Shown here: piece by piece, positions 1-7,073 of the stretch | Layout: each line of letters begins with the position of its first letter | Position numbering within the stretch: position 1 is the stretch's first letter | NCBI GenBank assembly: GCA_038229915.1 | Contig: JBBRNY010000080.1 | Span: 1-11,422 of the forward strand | Length of the DNA stretch: 11,422 nucleotides | Source of the DNA: JAFDZW01 sp038229915 | GTDB taxonomy: Bacteria > Bacteroidota > Ignavibacteria > Palsa-1295 | Reading direction: 5' to 3' | Position numbers and translations under genes: made by a program | The notes under the pieces: generated by a model | Databases searched by the model: none | Seen by the model: the letters and a program-made list of their open reading frames with translations, nothing else | Told to the model about the DNA's origin: nothing

Positions 1-105
1 AAAGCCATACAGAAACAGCTCCTGAGGCCGCGAAGTTCAAGAAAAATGGCAGAAAAAGGGTAGAAAGTCTATTATTATGGGTAATTTTATGAAATACAGG
101 CAAGA
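1..105. other. Left-edge stretch, no assignable gene
   Basis: This stretch lies downstream of the minus-strand operon and is cut by the window edge. Two plus-strand frames are open from the edge: one stops at 61-63 and the other at 88-90. The second would encode a basic C-terminal tail containing KKNGRKR, so a convergent plus-strand gene could end here. A minus frame is also open throughout. None of the short peptides is recognisable, so no gene is called. No hairpin followed by a T-run is visible that would serve as a terminator for the minus operon. Confidence 0.4.
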
Positions 106-2064
106 TTACTGGCAATCATTGCAAATTACGACTTTCTCACCCGGCGGAGGGGTCGTTGATCGAGCAACCGGCTCATCACTAATAGCGCTGATCCTGACTT
201 CAGCCGAGCGACGATGCTCGAATGAAATATCGTGTTGGTCGATCGCTCTTCCTATTGCGGTGATATGAAGTAAGCCTTCTTTTTTAAGGAGTCGGTATTG
301 CTCGATATTCTCTGACCAAACATTATCAAGGAGAGTGGCAAGATTGTATGCTCTGAGTTCGCTCAGAAGTTGATTACCACCAAAGCCATATTTTTTCATT
401 GCGACATTATGTCGGAAATGATCTTTTTCGTTTTCAGGCACTTGAACGACACTTTTCGTAAAATCAATATCCAATCCAAAATAATGGCAATCGGCGCCAT
501 AACCTCGAGGGTCAGTAAATCCTTCAACTACTACTTCGATCGGCTTTCGTTTTGCAATGGCACTTTTGATACAGGCACTACCAAACGCTGACTCCATTGC
601 TTTAAGATGCTGTTCGATAGCATTGTCAACTTGATCGGCAAACTCGGGGCCTCGGTTATCGAATTCTTTATAGTCAATACATTCGGAATGCTGACGAATA
701 GTCTCCACTTTGAAGGAGTAGAGTTCGCCCGGCGGGCAGATGCCTTTCAAACAGGATGAGTCAACGAACAGCGATGGGCAATCCACATACTTAGCATATT
801 TCTTTGTAGTCGGGCACCAGTACCCAGTAACAAAATATTGTACTTTCTTTATTGGAAAAGTATCAATGCAGCCTGATTGAAAATATGTCGCCGTGTCCCA
901 AATAAAAAGTGTATGTGGTGCAAAGGCCGTGCAATTTCTTTCTCCCACTATTGTATCGATAGCACTAATGTATTTAGCAGAATCAGATTCTGCTTTAATG
1001 ATCGTGGTAAAATATTTTGTATCGGCGGCAGGATTATCTGGTGTGGTAAGAAAATCAGATGGCAATAACAGTAGTGGTTGTTTTGCGCTTGATCGAATCG
1101 TGACATCTCGATCACCTGTTACTAAATGCACTGGTGCTGCGACACGCTCGGTCGTTTGACGGCGGCGTTTGCGCACATCTAACTCCAACCGTGCAGGATT
1201 TCCGGTAAGCTTTACCCATACAATATCAAAATCCTTTTTCTGATCATATACCCCTTTGTTCGTTGAGTATAAGAAAAAAGACCCACCCGGGGAAACACAC
1301 GGATGGATCTCATCCGAGCCTTTGAAGTTGATAGCATCAAATGCCAATGGCTCTGCTTTGCCGATCGGCAAGCCAGCATCGTCAATTCTGACGCGCCATA
1401 TATCGAAGTCGCCGCTGATGTTTGTGGAATAATAGAGAAAATGATCTTCAGAGATGAACGGCGTTTCCTCACTATATGCAATTGAGTTTATTTGATCGAG
1501 AGCGACTGGCTCTGACCAATGACCACTATTATCAAGCTTACTCATAAACAGATCAGCTTTGCGAGTACCCGGATTTTTCCTGTCGGAGGCAAAGTAGATC
1601 CTTTTACCATCAGGGGAAAGCGCGGGTGAATCGTCCCATTCAGGGGAGCATAGTTCGGTTAGTCTTCTGACGCTCCAGACTCCGTCCACCAATCTCATTT
1701 CATAAAGGTCATTACCGTAATATTTCCCGTCAACCAAACGATTAGACCCAAAGACACCAACGCCAGGGTCGCAGGCAGCAAAACTCGGAGTGCCTTCGAG
1801 CACGATTGTATTGTCATTCTTGATAACAGAGAAGGGAGAATCAGCTTTTATTGGTTCTCCAAAACTTCCACTCGAACAATCTGAAATATAGAGCGAGCGT
1901 GATCTGCCTGATTTAGTCGCTCTTGCAGAGGTGAACCAACATTGGGTCTTACCATCTTTTGATGAGCGAAACGTAGCGGCATAGTCATCGCTCTTCGTAT
2001 TGAGTTGCGCGAAAGTATTCGCGGCGGAAAACAGGAATGCTATGACAACAATAAATACTTTCAT
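106..2064 (-). CDS. PD40 beta-propeller / OmpA-like domain envelope protein
   Basis: 652 residues. A signal peptide (about 1-19, ending NTFA before Gln20) points to export. Residues about 30-290 form a PD40/TolB-type beta-propeller: the DSPALSPDGKRIYFASDR motif at 145-162, a second copy at about 199-225 (STNISGDFDIWRV) and a third at 252-286 (PCVSPGG then FDIVWVKL). A cysteine-rich linker (about 375-500) follows. The C-terminal part is OmpA-like: VEGFTDPRG at 513-521 with the peptidoglycan-contacting Asp518, then LSELRA with Arg571, then GRAIDQ and HRRSAEVRI at 617-625. In ordinary OmpA domains the Asp and Arg are about 15 residues apart; here they are 53 apart, implying an insertion. The protein ends in a CNDC pair. 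In Bacteroidota, PD40-OmpA proteins anchor outer-membrane or T9SS/gliding complexes to peptidoglycan; the partner here is presumably the barrel in the same operon (inference). It starts 7 bases after the preceding gene, with no Shine-Dalgarno. Confidence 0.85.
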   Translation of the reverse strand: MKVFIVVIAFLFSAANTFAQLNTKSDDYAATFRSSKDGKTQCWFTSARATKSGRSRSLYISDCSSGSFGEPIKADSPFSVIKNDNTIVLEGTPSFAACDPGVGVFGSNRLVDGKYYGNDLYEMRLVDGVWSVRRLTELCSPEWDDSPALSPDGKRIYFASDRKNPGTRKADLFMSKLDNSGHWSEPVALDQINSIAYSEETPFISEDHFLYYSTNISGDFDIWRVRIDDAGLPIGKAEPLAFDAINFKGSDEIHPCVSPGGSFFLYSTNKGVYDQKKDFDIVWVKLTGNPARLELDVRKRRRQTTERVAAPVHLVTGDRDVTIRSSAKQPLLLLPSDFLTTPDNPAADTKYFTTIIKAESDSAKYISAIDTIVGERNCTAFAPHTLFIWDTATYFQSGCIDTFPIKKVQYFVTGYWCPTTKKYAKYVDCPSLFVDSSCLKGICPPGELYSFKVETIRQHSECIDYKEFDNRGPEFADQVDNAIEQHLKAMESAFGSACIKSAIAKRKPIEVVVEGFTDPRGYGADCHYFGLDIDFTKSVVQVPENEKDHFRHNVAMKKYGFGGNQLLSELRAYNLATLLDNVWSENIEQYRLLKKEGLLHITAIGRAIDQHDISFEHRRSAEVRISAISDEPVARSTTPPPGEKVVICNDCQ

Positions 2065-2071
2065 TCGAAAT

Positions 2072-4042
2072 TTAGATGGGATATGATGCTTGGAACACAG
2101 CTACCCAGACACCATTTGAGAGAATAATATTATCGATATAGATCAAGCCGCATTGTCCGGATGACGACCGAAAAATAATGAGATCGTGTATCTTGGCAGT
2201 GATCGTGCTCGATCCGCCACTTCCGCAGAGAACTTTTGCCCCGGCAGGAATTGGATCATCACAAAACTTTATTCCTGCTTTTGATGGTGCGTAATTCGAT
2301 TGCACCAGTTGGAATGTCGTACCGCTTTGCGATTCCATCGTGATCGTAGTGGAGGTAACAGCAGTAGAATAAATGTCGGGCTTGACTGTTGGGGTAGAAT
2401 TAAATATAAATTGATCTGTCCCAACAAAAACAAAGCCGCCATAAGAAGTCGTGGTGATCCCATATTGGCTGATCGCGCCATCGAGGCAATGGATACACAC
2501 GGGGAACGCCTGCCCGACAACTGGTAGCGTTACGTTACAAAGAACAATAGAATTATTGAATATCGTTGTCGGAGGAGTTGTTGCCAAGACCTTGTTTCCG
2601 TCAGGCACAAACCTGATCAAGAAGCACTCGCTTGCGCCAGGTGCGAGAATGATCGTTTCGCCTTTGTATTGCGGCCCGGCAGTATCATATCTGATCTGAA
2701 ATTGCGGATCGTTCAACAAATATTTTAGATCGAAACGAAGTTTGCCGTCACCGGTATTTTTTATGCAGATCATTCTAAAATCGTCATCGACGTCGATGCA
2801 ATTTGCAACAGTATCATTCTGCAGAAATGATTTTGAATATCCGTTGGTCTTTATTGTGTCGATAGTACAGATACCCAGTCCTACCTTGCCGTGGTAAATT
2901 ATCGGAAGAGTATCACAATCAGTGATCGTACCGTCGGAAGCTCTCTTTTGAATTTTATAAAACGATGTATCAACAAACTCACCTCGAACGATCGGAGTGA
3001 ACTCGACGATCATCGAACCGAGTGCTTGCTTTGAACTGAGTGTTGCTGTCGTTGCGCCCGATGCTCCGCCAAAACTGAGCACACGAAGTTCTGGTCGTTT
3101 GAATGATCTCAGTTGTGTCACAAGAAGATCGCAGCCTTGGTCGTTGGAGTTGGTAATACTTGACAGGTCTATCGTTGTGACTTTTGCTGGGTCGCCGATG
3201 TCAACTTGATTCGTATCTTTTCCACTGCCATCAAGCCCAAAACTTATAGAATCAAATTGCGGACAATCACAATGTTTACAGACGATGCCTTTTCCTTTGA
3301 GGTGAATCGTGATCGTCACATTCGGTGCGGCATTAATAACAATATCATTTCCATCAAGTAAAAACGGTTGATGGCCGACACTTGTATAGGTGACTTTCAC
3401 GCTAAGCCCACGACCGGCTTGCCAAGCAGTGGGATATGTCGTGATCGGTGTTTGTGGGTTTTCAAACGACACCACATTCGTGAAGCCATTTATTGTTGTC
3501 GCCGTTACCGAAGTGATCGTTGCAGGCGGCGTGCAATTGTGCGTGAAAATACCGGCGACGAGGGAGATAGTAGTATCTGCATCGACGCAGACTGTTTCGA
3601 AATCTAATGTACGTTCGATGTTCGTGCCGCATGGTATGCTATCGTGACGAGTGAAGACGATCGTTTCGAGATGGTCTCGGCACGGCATTATAAATGTTAA
3701 TGAATCGCGAAGCGGAGAGTAGGTTGTCGTTGTAGTTGCTGGTGGTGGGTCGGCGATGATGGTATAGGTTTCGCCGATAATAGGTACTTCAAGTTGATAG
3801 ATATATGTGCTTGTTGCTTCGTCAATCGCGGTGGGCGAAACGCCAACACCACCGTCTTTGCGAATAAGAAATACTCTTGAACCTGGGAGTGCGATGTTCG
3901 CCTGATCACGAACTCTTACTCTCAGCACAGCTGGGACGTTGATCGCAGATGGTTCGTTCGGCAATTGACAAGACAATTCTACAAATGAACTGAGAAGCAT
4001 CAATGCGAACAGTAGAAATTTCTGAGGTATCTTATTTACCAT
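2072..4042 (-). CDS. Secreted multi-domain beta-sandwich (ASH/HYDIN-like) protein
   Basis: 656 residues, function unknown. Residues 1-24 are an export signal ending ELSC at 22-25. This resembles a lipobox, but Glu at -3 is off consensus, so lipidation is uncertain. Residues about 36-100 look like a carboxypeptidase-regulatory/Ig-like sandwich (VPAVLRVRVRD..LPGSRVFL). Three repeats of beta-rich sequence follow (about 140-253, 264-390, 391-513). Their pattern fits ASH/SPD-2/HYDIN (choice-of-anchor D) domains: a C-x-D-T opening, ICIKNTGDGKLRFD at 425-438, then LAPGASECFLIRFVPDG at 466-482. The C-terminal region (514-656) is beta-rich and unassigned. There are CxxC pairs at C255/C258 (plus C260) and C516/C519, none followed by His, so they are not haem c sites. 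No enzymatic motif is seen. The ATG overlaps the end of the barrel gene by 7 bases, suggesting translational coupling, and a GGAG lies 10 bases upstream. A structural role on the surface or in the periplasm is inferred. Domain boundaries are approximate. Confidence 0.7.
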   Translation of the reverse strand: MVNKIPQKFLLFALMLLSSFVELSCQLPNEPSAINVPAVLRVRVRDQANIALPGSRVFLIRKDGGVGVSPTAIDEATSTYIYQLEVPIIGETYTIIADPPPATTTTTYSPLRDSLTFIMPCRDHLETIVFTRHDSIPCGTNIERTLDFETVCVDADTTISLVAGIFTHNCTPPATITSVTATTINGFTNVVSFENPQTPITTYPTAWQAGRGLSVKVTYTSVGHQPFLLDGNDIVINAAPNVTITIHLKGKGIVCKHCDCPQFDSISFGLDGSGKDTNQVDIGDPAKVTTIDLSSITNSNDQGCDLLVTQLRSFKRPELRVLSFGGASGATTATLSSKQALGSMIVEFTPIVRGEFVDTSFYKIQKRASDGTITDCDTLPIIYHGKVGLGICTIDTIKTNGYSKSFLQNDTVANCIDVDDDFRMICIKNTGDGKLRFDLKYLLNDPQFQIRYDTAGPQYKGETIILAPGASECFLIRFVPDGNKVLATTPPTTIFNNSIVLCNVTLPVVGQAFPVCIHCLDGAISQYGITTTSYGGFVFVGTDQFIFNSTPTVKPDIYSTAVTSTTITMESQSGTTFQLVQSNYAPSKAGIKFCDDPIPAGAKVLCGSGGSSTITAKIHDLIIFRSSSGQCGLIYIDNIILSNGVWVAVFQASYPI

Positions 4043-5100
4043 GGCAATCTTACTCCGGCTTTTAGTGTGATGCTATGGATGTTGTTACGATTAATGATCG
4101 AGCGGTCTTCGCATTGTGGGCATGGTGTTGCCAGATGTAATTGCATATAACGATAGCCAAGAGCGACCATAAAGAGATCACCAATTGGTAAACCGATGCC
4201 GGTACCGAGTAACAGAGGTTTTCTCAGTTCAGGATTTACAGTGTTGGTAGGTGTACCTGAGCCTTCAAATTTGCCGTCGAAGAGTGTACCACCTTCTATA
4301 TAGATAAATGGTCGAAACTCCGAAGTCACCCGTTTTACTTGTTGGACGAGAATGACAGTGGAGTCGGGATGTATAATGCTTCGCTCGCTATAATCAGGGA
4401 TCGGTGCATCAACCGGAGTTCGCCCCGGGGTTTGGAAACTGCAGGAATCGGGATAATAATAGCTGACTGTTTCGATACGATCTGATCCGAGAAAAGAATA
4501 TCGCAGATGTCCGAATAATGGAAAACGCGTACGGCCACCTTCAAAGAGTATGCCGCCACCGATACCAAGTTTTAATCGCTCGCCAAGTAATGATCCAAAT
4601 GGAGAGACGATCGCTTCGAGTGATTCATAGATAGGCGTAAAGCCTATCTTCCGAGTCGTCGTATCTTTACCCGCATAGGCAAGCAATCCATAGATCCCGA
4701 TAAAATTTTGGGGTACATCAAGTGGATTATCTTTGTATATATCGCGTGCCGGATAGACAGGGTACCTGAGTGGATCGTGCGAACCGCCGATGCCTTCGTG
4801 TGAGAAGGCTTTTATACTTTCGACCAGTACGGTCGTGTCGTGACAGACATCATTAACACGCCAATGCATTGTGACTGCTTGCTCAAAGCGGCCGAAGCGA
4901 AAGAGTGTTGATCGGTTTGCTGAGCGCACACCACGAAGGATCGTTGCATTGTTGAACTGCACATCGAATACCGAATCGGCAAACGAAGCCAACTCGCCCG
5001 GACGTTTGCACGGTTCGCACGTTTGTTCTTGGGCTTGTACAACCTTTGAACAAAGCACAAACAATAGTACGGCAATGGTATAAAAGGACGATCGCCCCAT
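4036..5100 (-). CDS. Predicted outer-membrane beta-barrel protein
   Basis: 354 residues from the chosen ATG. The frame stays open upstream to an ATG at 5196, but that would put 32 poorly hydrophobic residues ahead of the signal peptide. Starting at 5100 gives a classic signal sequence (GRSS, then a hydrophobic core ending CSKVVQA) with cleavage likely after Ala23. The mature N-terminus carries CEPC (28-31) followed by PGELASF. The rest has amphipathic, alternating strands with Gly and aromatic residues, such as KLGIGGGILFEGG, FPLFGHLRYSFLG, EFRPFIYIEGG, LLLGTGIGLP and FMVALGYRYMQLHL. The last residue is Trp after an alternating strand (ITLKAGVRLPW), the usual outer-membrane insertion signature. 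A second cysteine pair, CPQC, lies at 327-330 in the last inter-strand loop. It is the first gene of the minus operon. The family is not identified; by operon position with a PD40-OmpA protein it could act like a PorP/SprF-type barrel partner, but no specific similarity to those is seen. Confidence 0.75.
   Translation of the reverse strand: MGRSSFYTIAVLLFVLCSKVVQAQEQTCEPCKRPGELASFADSVFDVQFNNATILRGVRSANRSTLFRFGRFEQAVTMHWRVNDVCHDTTVLVESIKAFSHEGIGGSHDPLRYPVYPARDIYKDNPLDVPQNFIGIYGLLAYAGKDTTTRKIGFTPIYESLEAIVSPFGSLLGERLKLGIGGGILFEGGRTRFPLFGHLRYSFLGSDRIETVSYYYPDSCSFQTPGRTPVDAPIPDYSERSIIHPDSTVILVQQVKRVTSEFRPFIYIEGGTLFDGKFEGSGTPTNTVNPELRKPLLLGTGIGLPIGDLFMVALGYRYMQLHLATPCPQCEDRSIINRNNIHSITLKAGVRLPW
4053..4056 (-). 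promoter_or_regulatory. Ribosome binding site of the ASH-like gene
   Basis: On the minus strand GGAG sits 10 bases upstream of the ATG at 4042, inside the 3' end of the barrel gene. Most genes in the window lack such a motif, so it supports this start and, with the 7-base overlap, coupled translation. Confidence 0.4.
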
Positions 5101-5223
5101 AAAAAAGATAATTTGTAACCAATTGAAGTTTCGCGTGTCTCTTGTCTGAGACGAACAATCGAATTTCATTTCTACTGTAATGACACTCAATAACACAATT
5201 TATTTCGCCAGAGTGTAACAATA

Positions 5224-5231
5224 CAAATATA
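5224..5231 (-). promoter_or_regulatory. Candidate -7 promoter box of the minus-strand envelope operon
   Basis: The minus strand reads TATATTTG, an exact match to the TAnnTTTG -7 box known from Bacteroidota housekeeping promoters. About 18 bases upstream the sequence TTTAC is a weak match to the -33 TTTG element. Transcription would start near 5217-5220, giving a leader of about 120 bases before the ATG at 5100. An 8-base motif can occur by chance; support is the intergenic position and orientation. Confidence 0.4.
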
Positions 5232-5238
5232 AGGAGGT
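5231..5238 (+). promoter_or_regulatory. Consensus Shine-Dalgarno sequence with no start codon nearby
   Basis: AAGGAGGT is a perfect complement to the 16S rRNA 3' end, but it lies 40 bases upstream of the nearest plausible ATG (5279). No ATG, GTG or TTG with an open frame follows at normal spacing. It could be a standby ribosome site, part of a leader structure, or chance. Confidence 0.3.
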
Positions 5239-5266
5239 TCTTAAATTCGTAAAGCATTATTTCATT

Positions 5267-5270
5267 GGAG
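5267..5270 (+). promoter_or_regulatory. Ribosome binding site of the IgGFc-binding-domain gene
   Basis: GGAG lies 8 bases upstream of the ATG at 5279, which is normal spacing. It fixes the start directly ahead of a good signal peptide. Confidence 0.55.
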
Positions 5271-5278
5271 AATCAACT

Positions 5279-7027
5279 ATGTGTCATTTCTATAAAATTC
5301 TGTTATTAACACTTTTGGCATTTGTATCCACCGAAACGACCCACGCCCAACCCAAGACAGATCTCGGTCGTGATTTCTGGTTTTGTATCCCGCAGAATTA
5401 CGACACGAAGCTTGAGACTACACGATATTTCTATCTCTATGTTACTCCGGCTTCGAATACGACGATCTATATCCAAATAGGGAACACCCCAATATTAGTA
5501 AGACCAGGAACAGCTAATCGGACAACTACACTTTCTTCACTATCGCCGGGTAATGAAATACCTAATAGTGCTGAGTTGTATTCAAGTGGTGTAATCGAGG
5601 GAAATAAAGCTATTCATGTTTGGTCAAATGATGCTGATCTGTCGGTTTCATTCCTCTCGAAGGCTCCATTTACAAGCGATGGTATGTACTGTATCCCCAC
5701 AATAGGCTGGGGTAAGGAATATGTAGTAGCATCATATAATGCTTTTATTGTTAATCCCACGATTGCTGATCTCCCGTCAGAATTTACTATAATAGCGAAT
5801 GAAAATAATACTCAAGTTACTATCACCCCATCATCAGATATTAGAACAAATGGAGCTCCCGATATAGTGGCTCACCAGAAAGGAGCAGCATTTACCGTTA
5901 CTTTAAATAAAGGAGAATGTGTGCAATACCAAACCGTTACTCCACCATTTGACGGAACGGATTTCAGTGGTACTCATATCATTTCTGACAAAGCGATTGG
6001 GGTTGAAGGTGCTTCGGTTTGTCCAAACATACCCACAGCTGATCCAAGTTGTGACTATATCCTCGAAATGTTGATTCCAACCCGTGTTTGGGGAAGTAGA
6101 TATTTTACTGGACCTTTCGCAGGAAGGAGATTCGGAGGTGATGGCTTTCTTATGGTTGGCTCTCAAGCAGGACAAGTAATATATAAAAATGGTCTTCAAG
6201 TTGCTACAATGGGTCCGAAATTTGATCACGCATACATTTATGATGTCACTGGTGTTTCTGATTGGACAAGCAGTGCGCCGTTTATGCTTGTGCAGTATGT
6301 CCTTAGTTCAACTCACGCTGCACCCGCTTCTAATCGGAACATTGGCGATCCGGCAATGCTGGCTATAAATCCTGCTGAGCAATTTACAAGCAATATATTA
6401 CTCACTGTTCCTACTCAAATTTTATCTTCTGGTCAAACGAATTTTACAAATCGTTTAGCAGTCATTAGTCCGAGAGCGCATCACGATTCATTACTTCTTG
6501 ATGGTAAGCATGTCGAGATATGGAGCAATATAAGTAATTTAAAAAAATATATTATTGACTCAACTTGGGAAATTATTGAAGCTACATTTAAGGCTGGCTC
6601 GGAAGGTGCACACATGTTGACTTCAGATAGTGTCATTGGAGCATATATCTATGGTTTCTCGACGGACGATAGTTATGCAATGTCTTGTGGGCTTGGCACC
6701 AAGACGATCAATGGTCTTGAAACTTCTGTTCGCGAGCACTTGCCATTAAATTTTGGTTTCTCGGCGGAGTCGATCACACCTAATCCATTAAACAAGGGCT
6801 CGGTATTAATTGCACGCTACTCACTCGAATCACAAGCCCCACTTCGGTTGGAGTTGTTCGATCAGTTGGGCAAGACTGTTGCGGTTTTGCTCTCTTCCGA
6901 TCTACATCCTGAAGGCAAATTCGAAAAGCAGATCACTATACCATCAGACCTGGCAACAGGCACATACTATTATAGATATATCTGCGGCTCGACGCACATC
7001 AGCGGAAAGCTGGTGATTGCGAAATAG
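5279..7027 (+). CDS. Secreted IgGFc-binding-domain protein with T9SS type A sorting domain
   Basis: 582 residues. The signal peptide is residues 1-23 (hydrophobic core KILLLTLLAFV, cleavage after THA). The mature start, DLGRDFWFCIP (28-38), and YCIPTIGWGKEYVVASY (137-153) are hallmarks of the bacterial IgGFc-binding N-terminal domain (named after human FCGBP), which spans most of the protein up to about residue 470. The last 84 residues are a T9SS type A C-terminal domain: ITPNP at 499-503, LELFDQLGKTVAVL at about 523-537, LATGTYYYRY at about 558-567, and the terminal strand GKLVIAK. The protein should therefore cross the outer membrane through T9SS and be attached to the surface or released. 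In this group such domains occur in adhesion- or surface-associated proteins; actual IgG binding is not implied. It is transcribed divergently from the envelope operon. Codons about 95-455 are AT-rich (30-40% GC in sampled 60-base blocks) compared with about 50% in the sorting domain. Confidence 0.88.
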   Translation: MCHFYKILLLTLLAFVSTETTHAQPKTDLGRDFWFCIPQNYDTKLETTRYFYLYVTPASNTTIYIQIGNTPILVRPGTANRTTTLSSLSPGNEIPNSAELYSSGVIEGNKAIHVWSNDADLSVSFLSKAPFTSDGMYCIPTIGWGKEYVVASYNAFIVNPTIADLPSEFTIIANENNTQVTITPSSDIRTNGAPDIVAHQKGAAFTVTLNKGECVQYQTVTPPFDGTDFSGTHIISDKAIGVEGASVCPNIPTADPSCDYILEMLIPTRVWGSRYFTGPFAGRRFGGDGFLMVGSQAGQVIYKNGLQVATMGPKFDHAYIYDVTGVSDWTSSAPFMLVQYVLSSTHAAPASNRNIGDPAMLAINPAEQFTSNILLTVPTQILSSGQTNFTNRLAVISPRAHHDSLLLDGKHVEIWSNISNLKKYIIDSTWEIIEATFKAGSEGAHMLTSDSVIGAYIYGFSTDDSYAMSCGLGTKTINGLETSVREHLPLNFGFSAESITPNPLNKGSVLIARYSLESQAPLRLELFDQLGKTVAVLLSSDLHPEGKFEKQITIPSDLATGTYYYRYICGSTHISGKLVIAK

Positions 7028-7043
7028 TATAGCTAAATAGCCG

Positions 7044-7051
7044 TAATTTTG
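7044..7051 (+). promoter_or_regulatory. Candidate -7 promoter box of the SDR-yqeY-cvpA-mutS2 cluster
   Basis: TAATTTTG is an exact match to the Bacteroidota TAnnTTTG box, in the 46-base gap between the T9SS cargo gene and the dehydrogenase gene. Transcription would start about 15-20 bases before the ATG at 7074. The nearest upstream TTG (7017-7019) is 24 bases away, longer than the usual 19-21, so the -33 element is weak. Confidence 0.38.
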
Positions 7052-7073
7052 TAGCACTTAGTACTACAACAAT

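Noticed and set aside
207..222. CGAGC-N6-GCTCG hairpin near the end of the PD40-OmpA gene
   Set aside because: It lies inside the coding sequence, about 100 bases before the stop, with no T-run; it is probably a by-product of codon use.
893..1159. An 88-codon plus-strand open frame inside the PD40-OmpA gene
   Set aside because: It has no Shine-Dalgarno or domain signature and lies wholly within a well-supported gene on the other strand.
2486..3280. CxxC motifs as c-type haem sites
   Set aside because: None of the pairs is followed by His (CKHCD, CIHCL), so the CxxCH haem-attachment motif is absent.
5137..5152. GTCTC-N6-GAGAC inverted repeat in the leader of the minus operon
   Set aside because: The stem is only 5 pairs with no T-run. 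It could be an operator half-site pair, but it is too short to call.
5101..5196. A 32-residue N-terminal extension of the barrel protein (ATG at 5196)
   Set aside because: It would bury the signal peptide behind 32 polar residues. The ATG at 5100 gives a canonical signal sequence.
7051..7067. Imperfect palindrome GTAGCACTTAGTACTAC before the SDR start
   Set aside because: It contains a mismatch, leaves almost no loop and has no T-run, so it is not a convincing terminator or operator.
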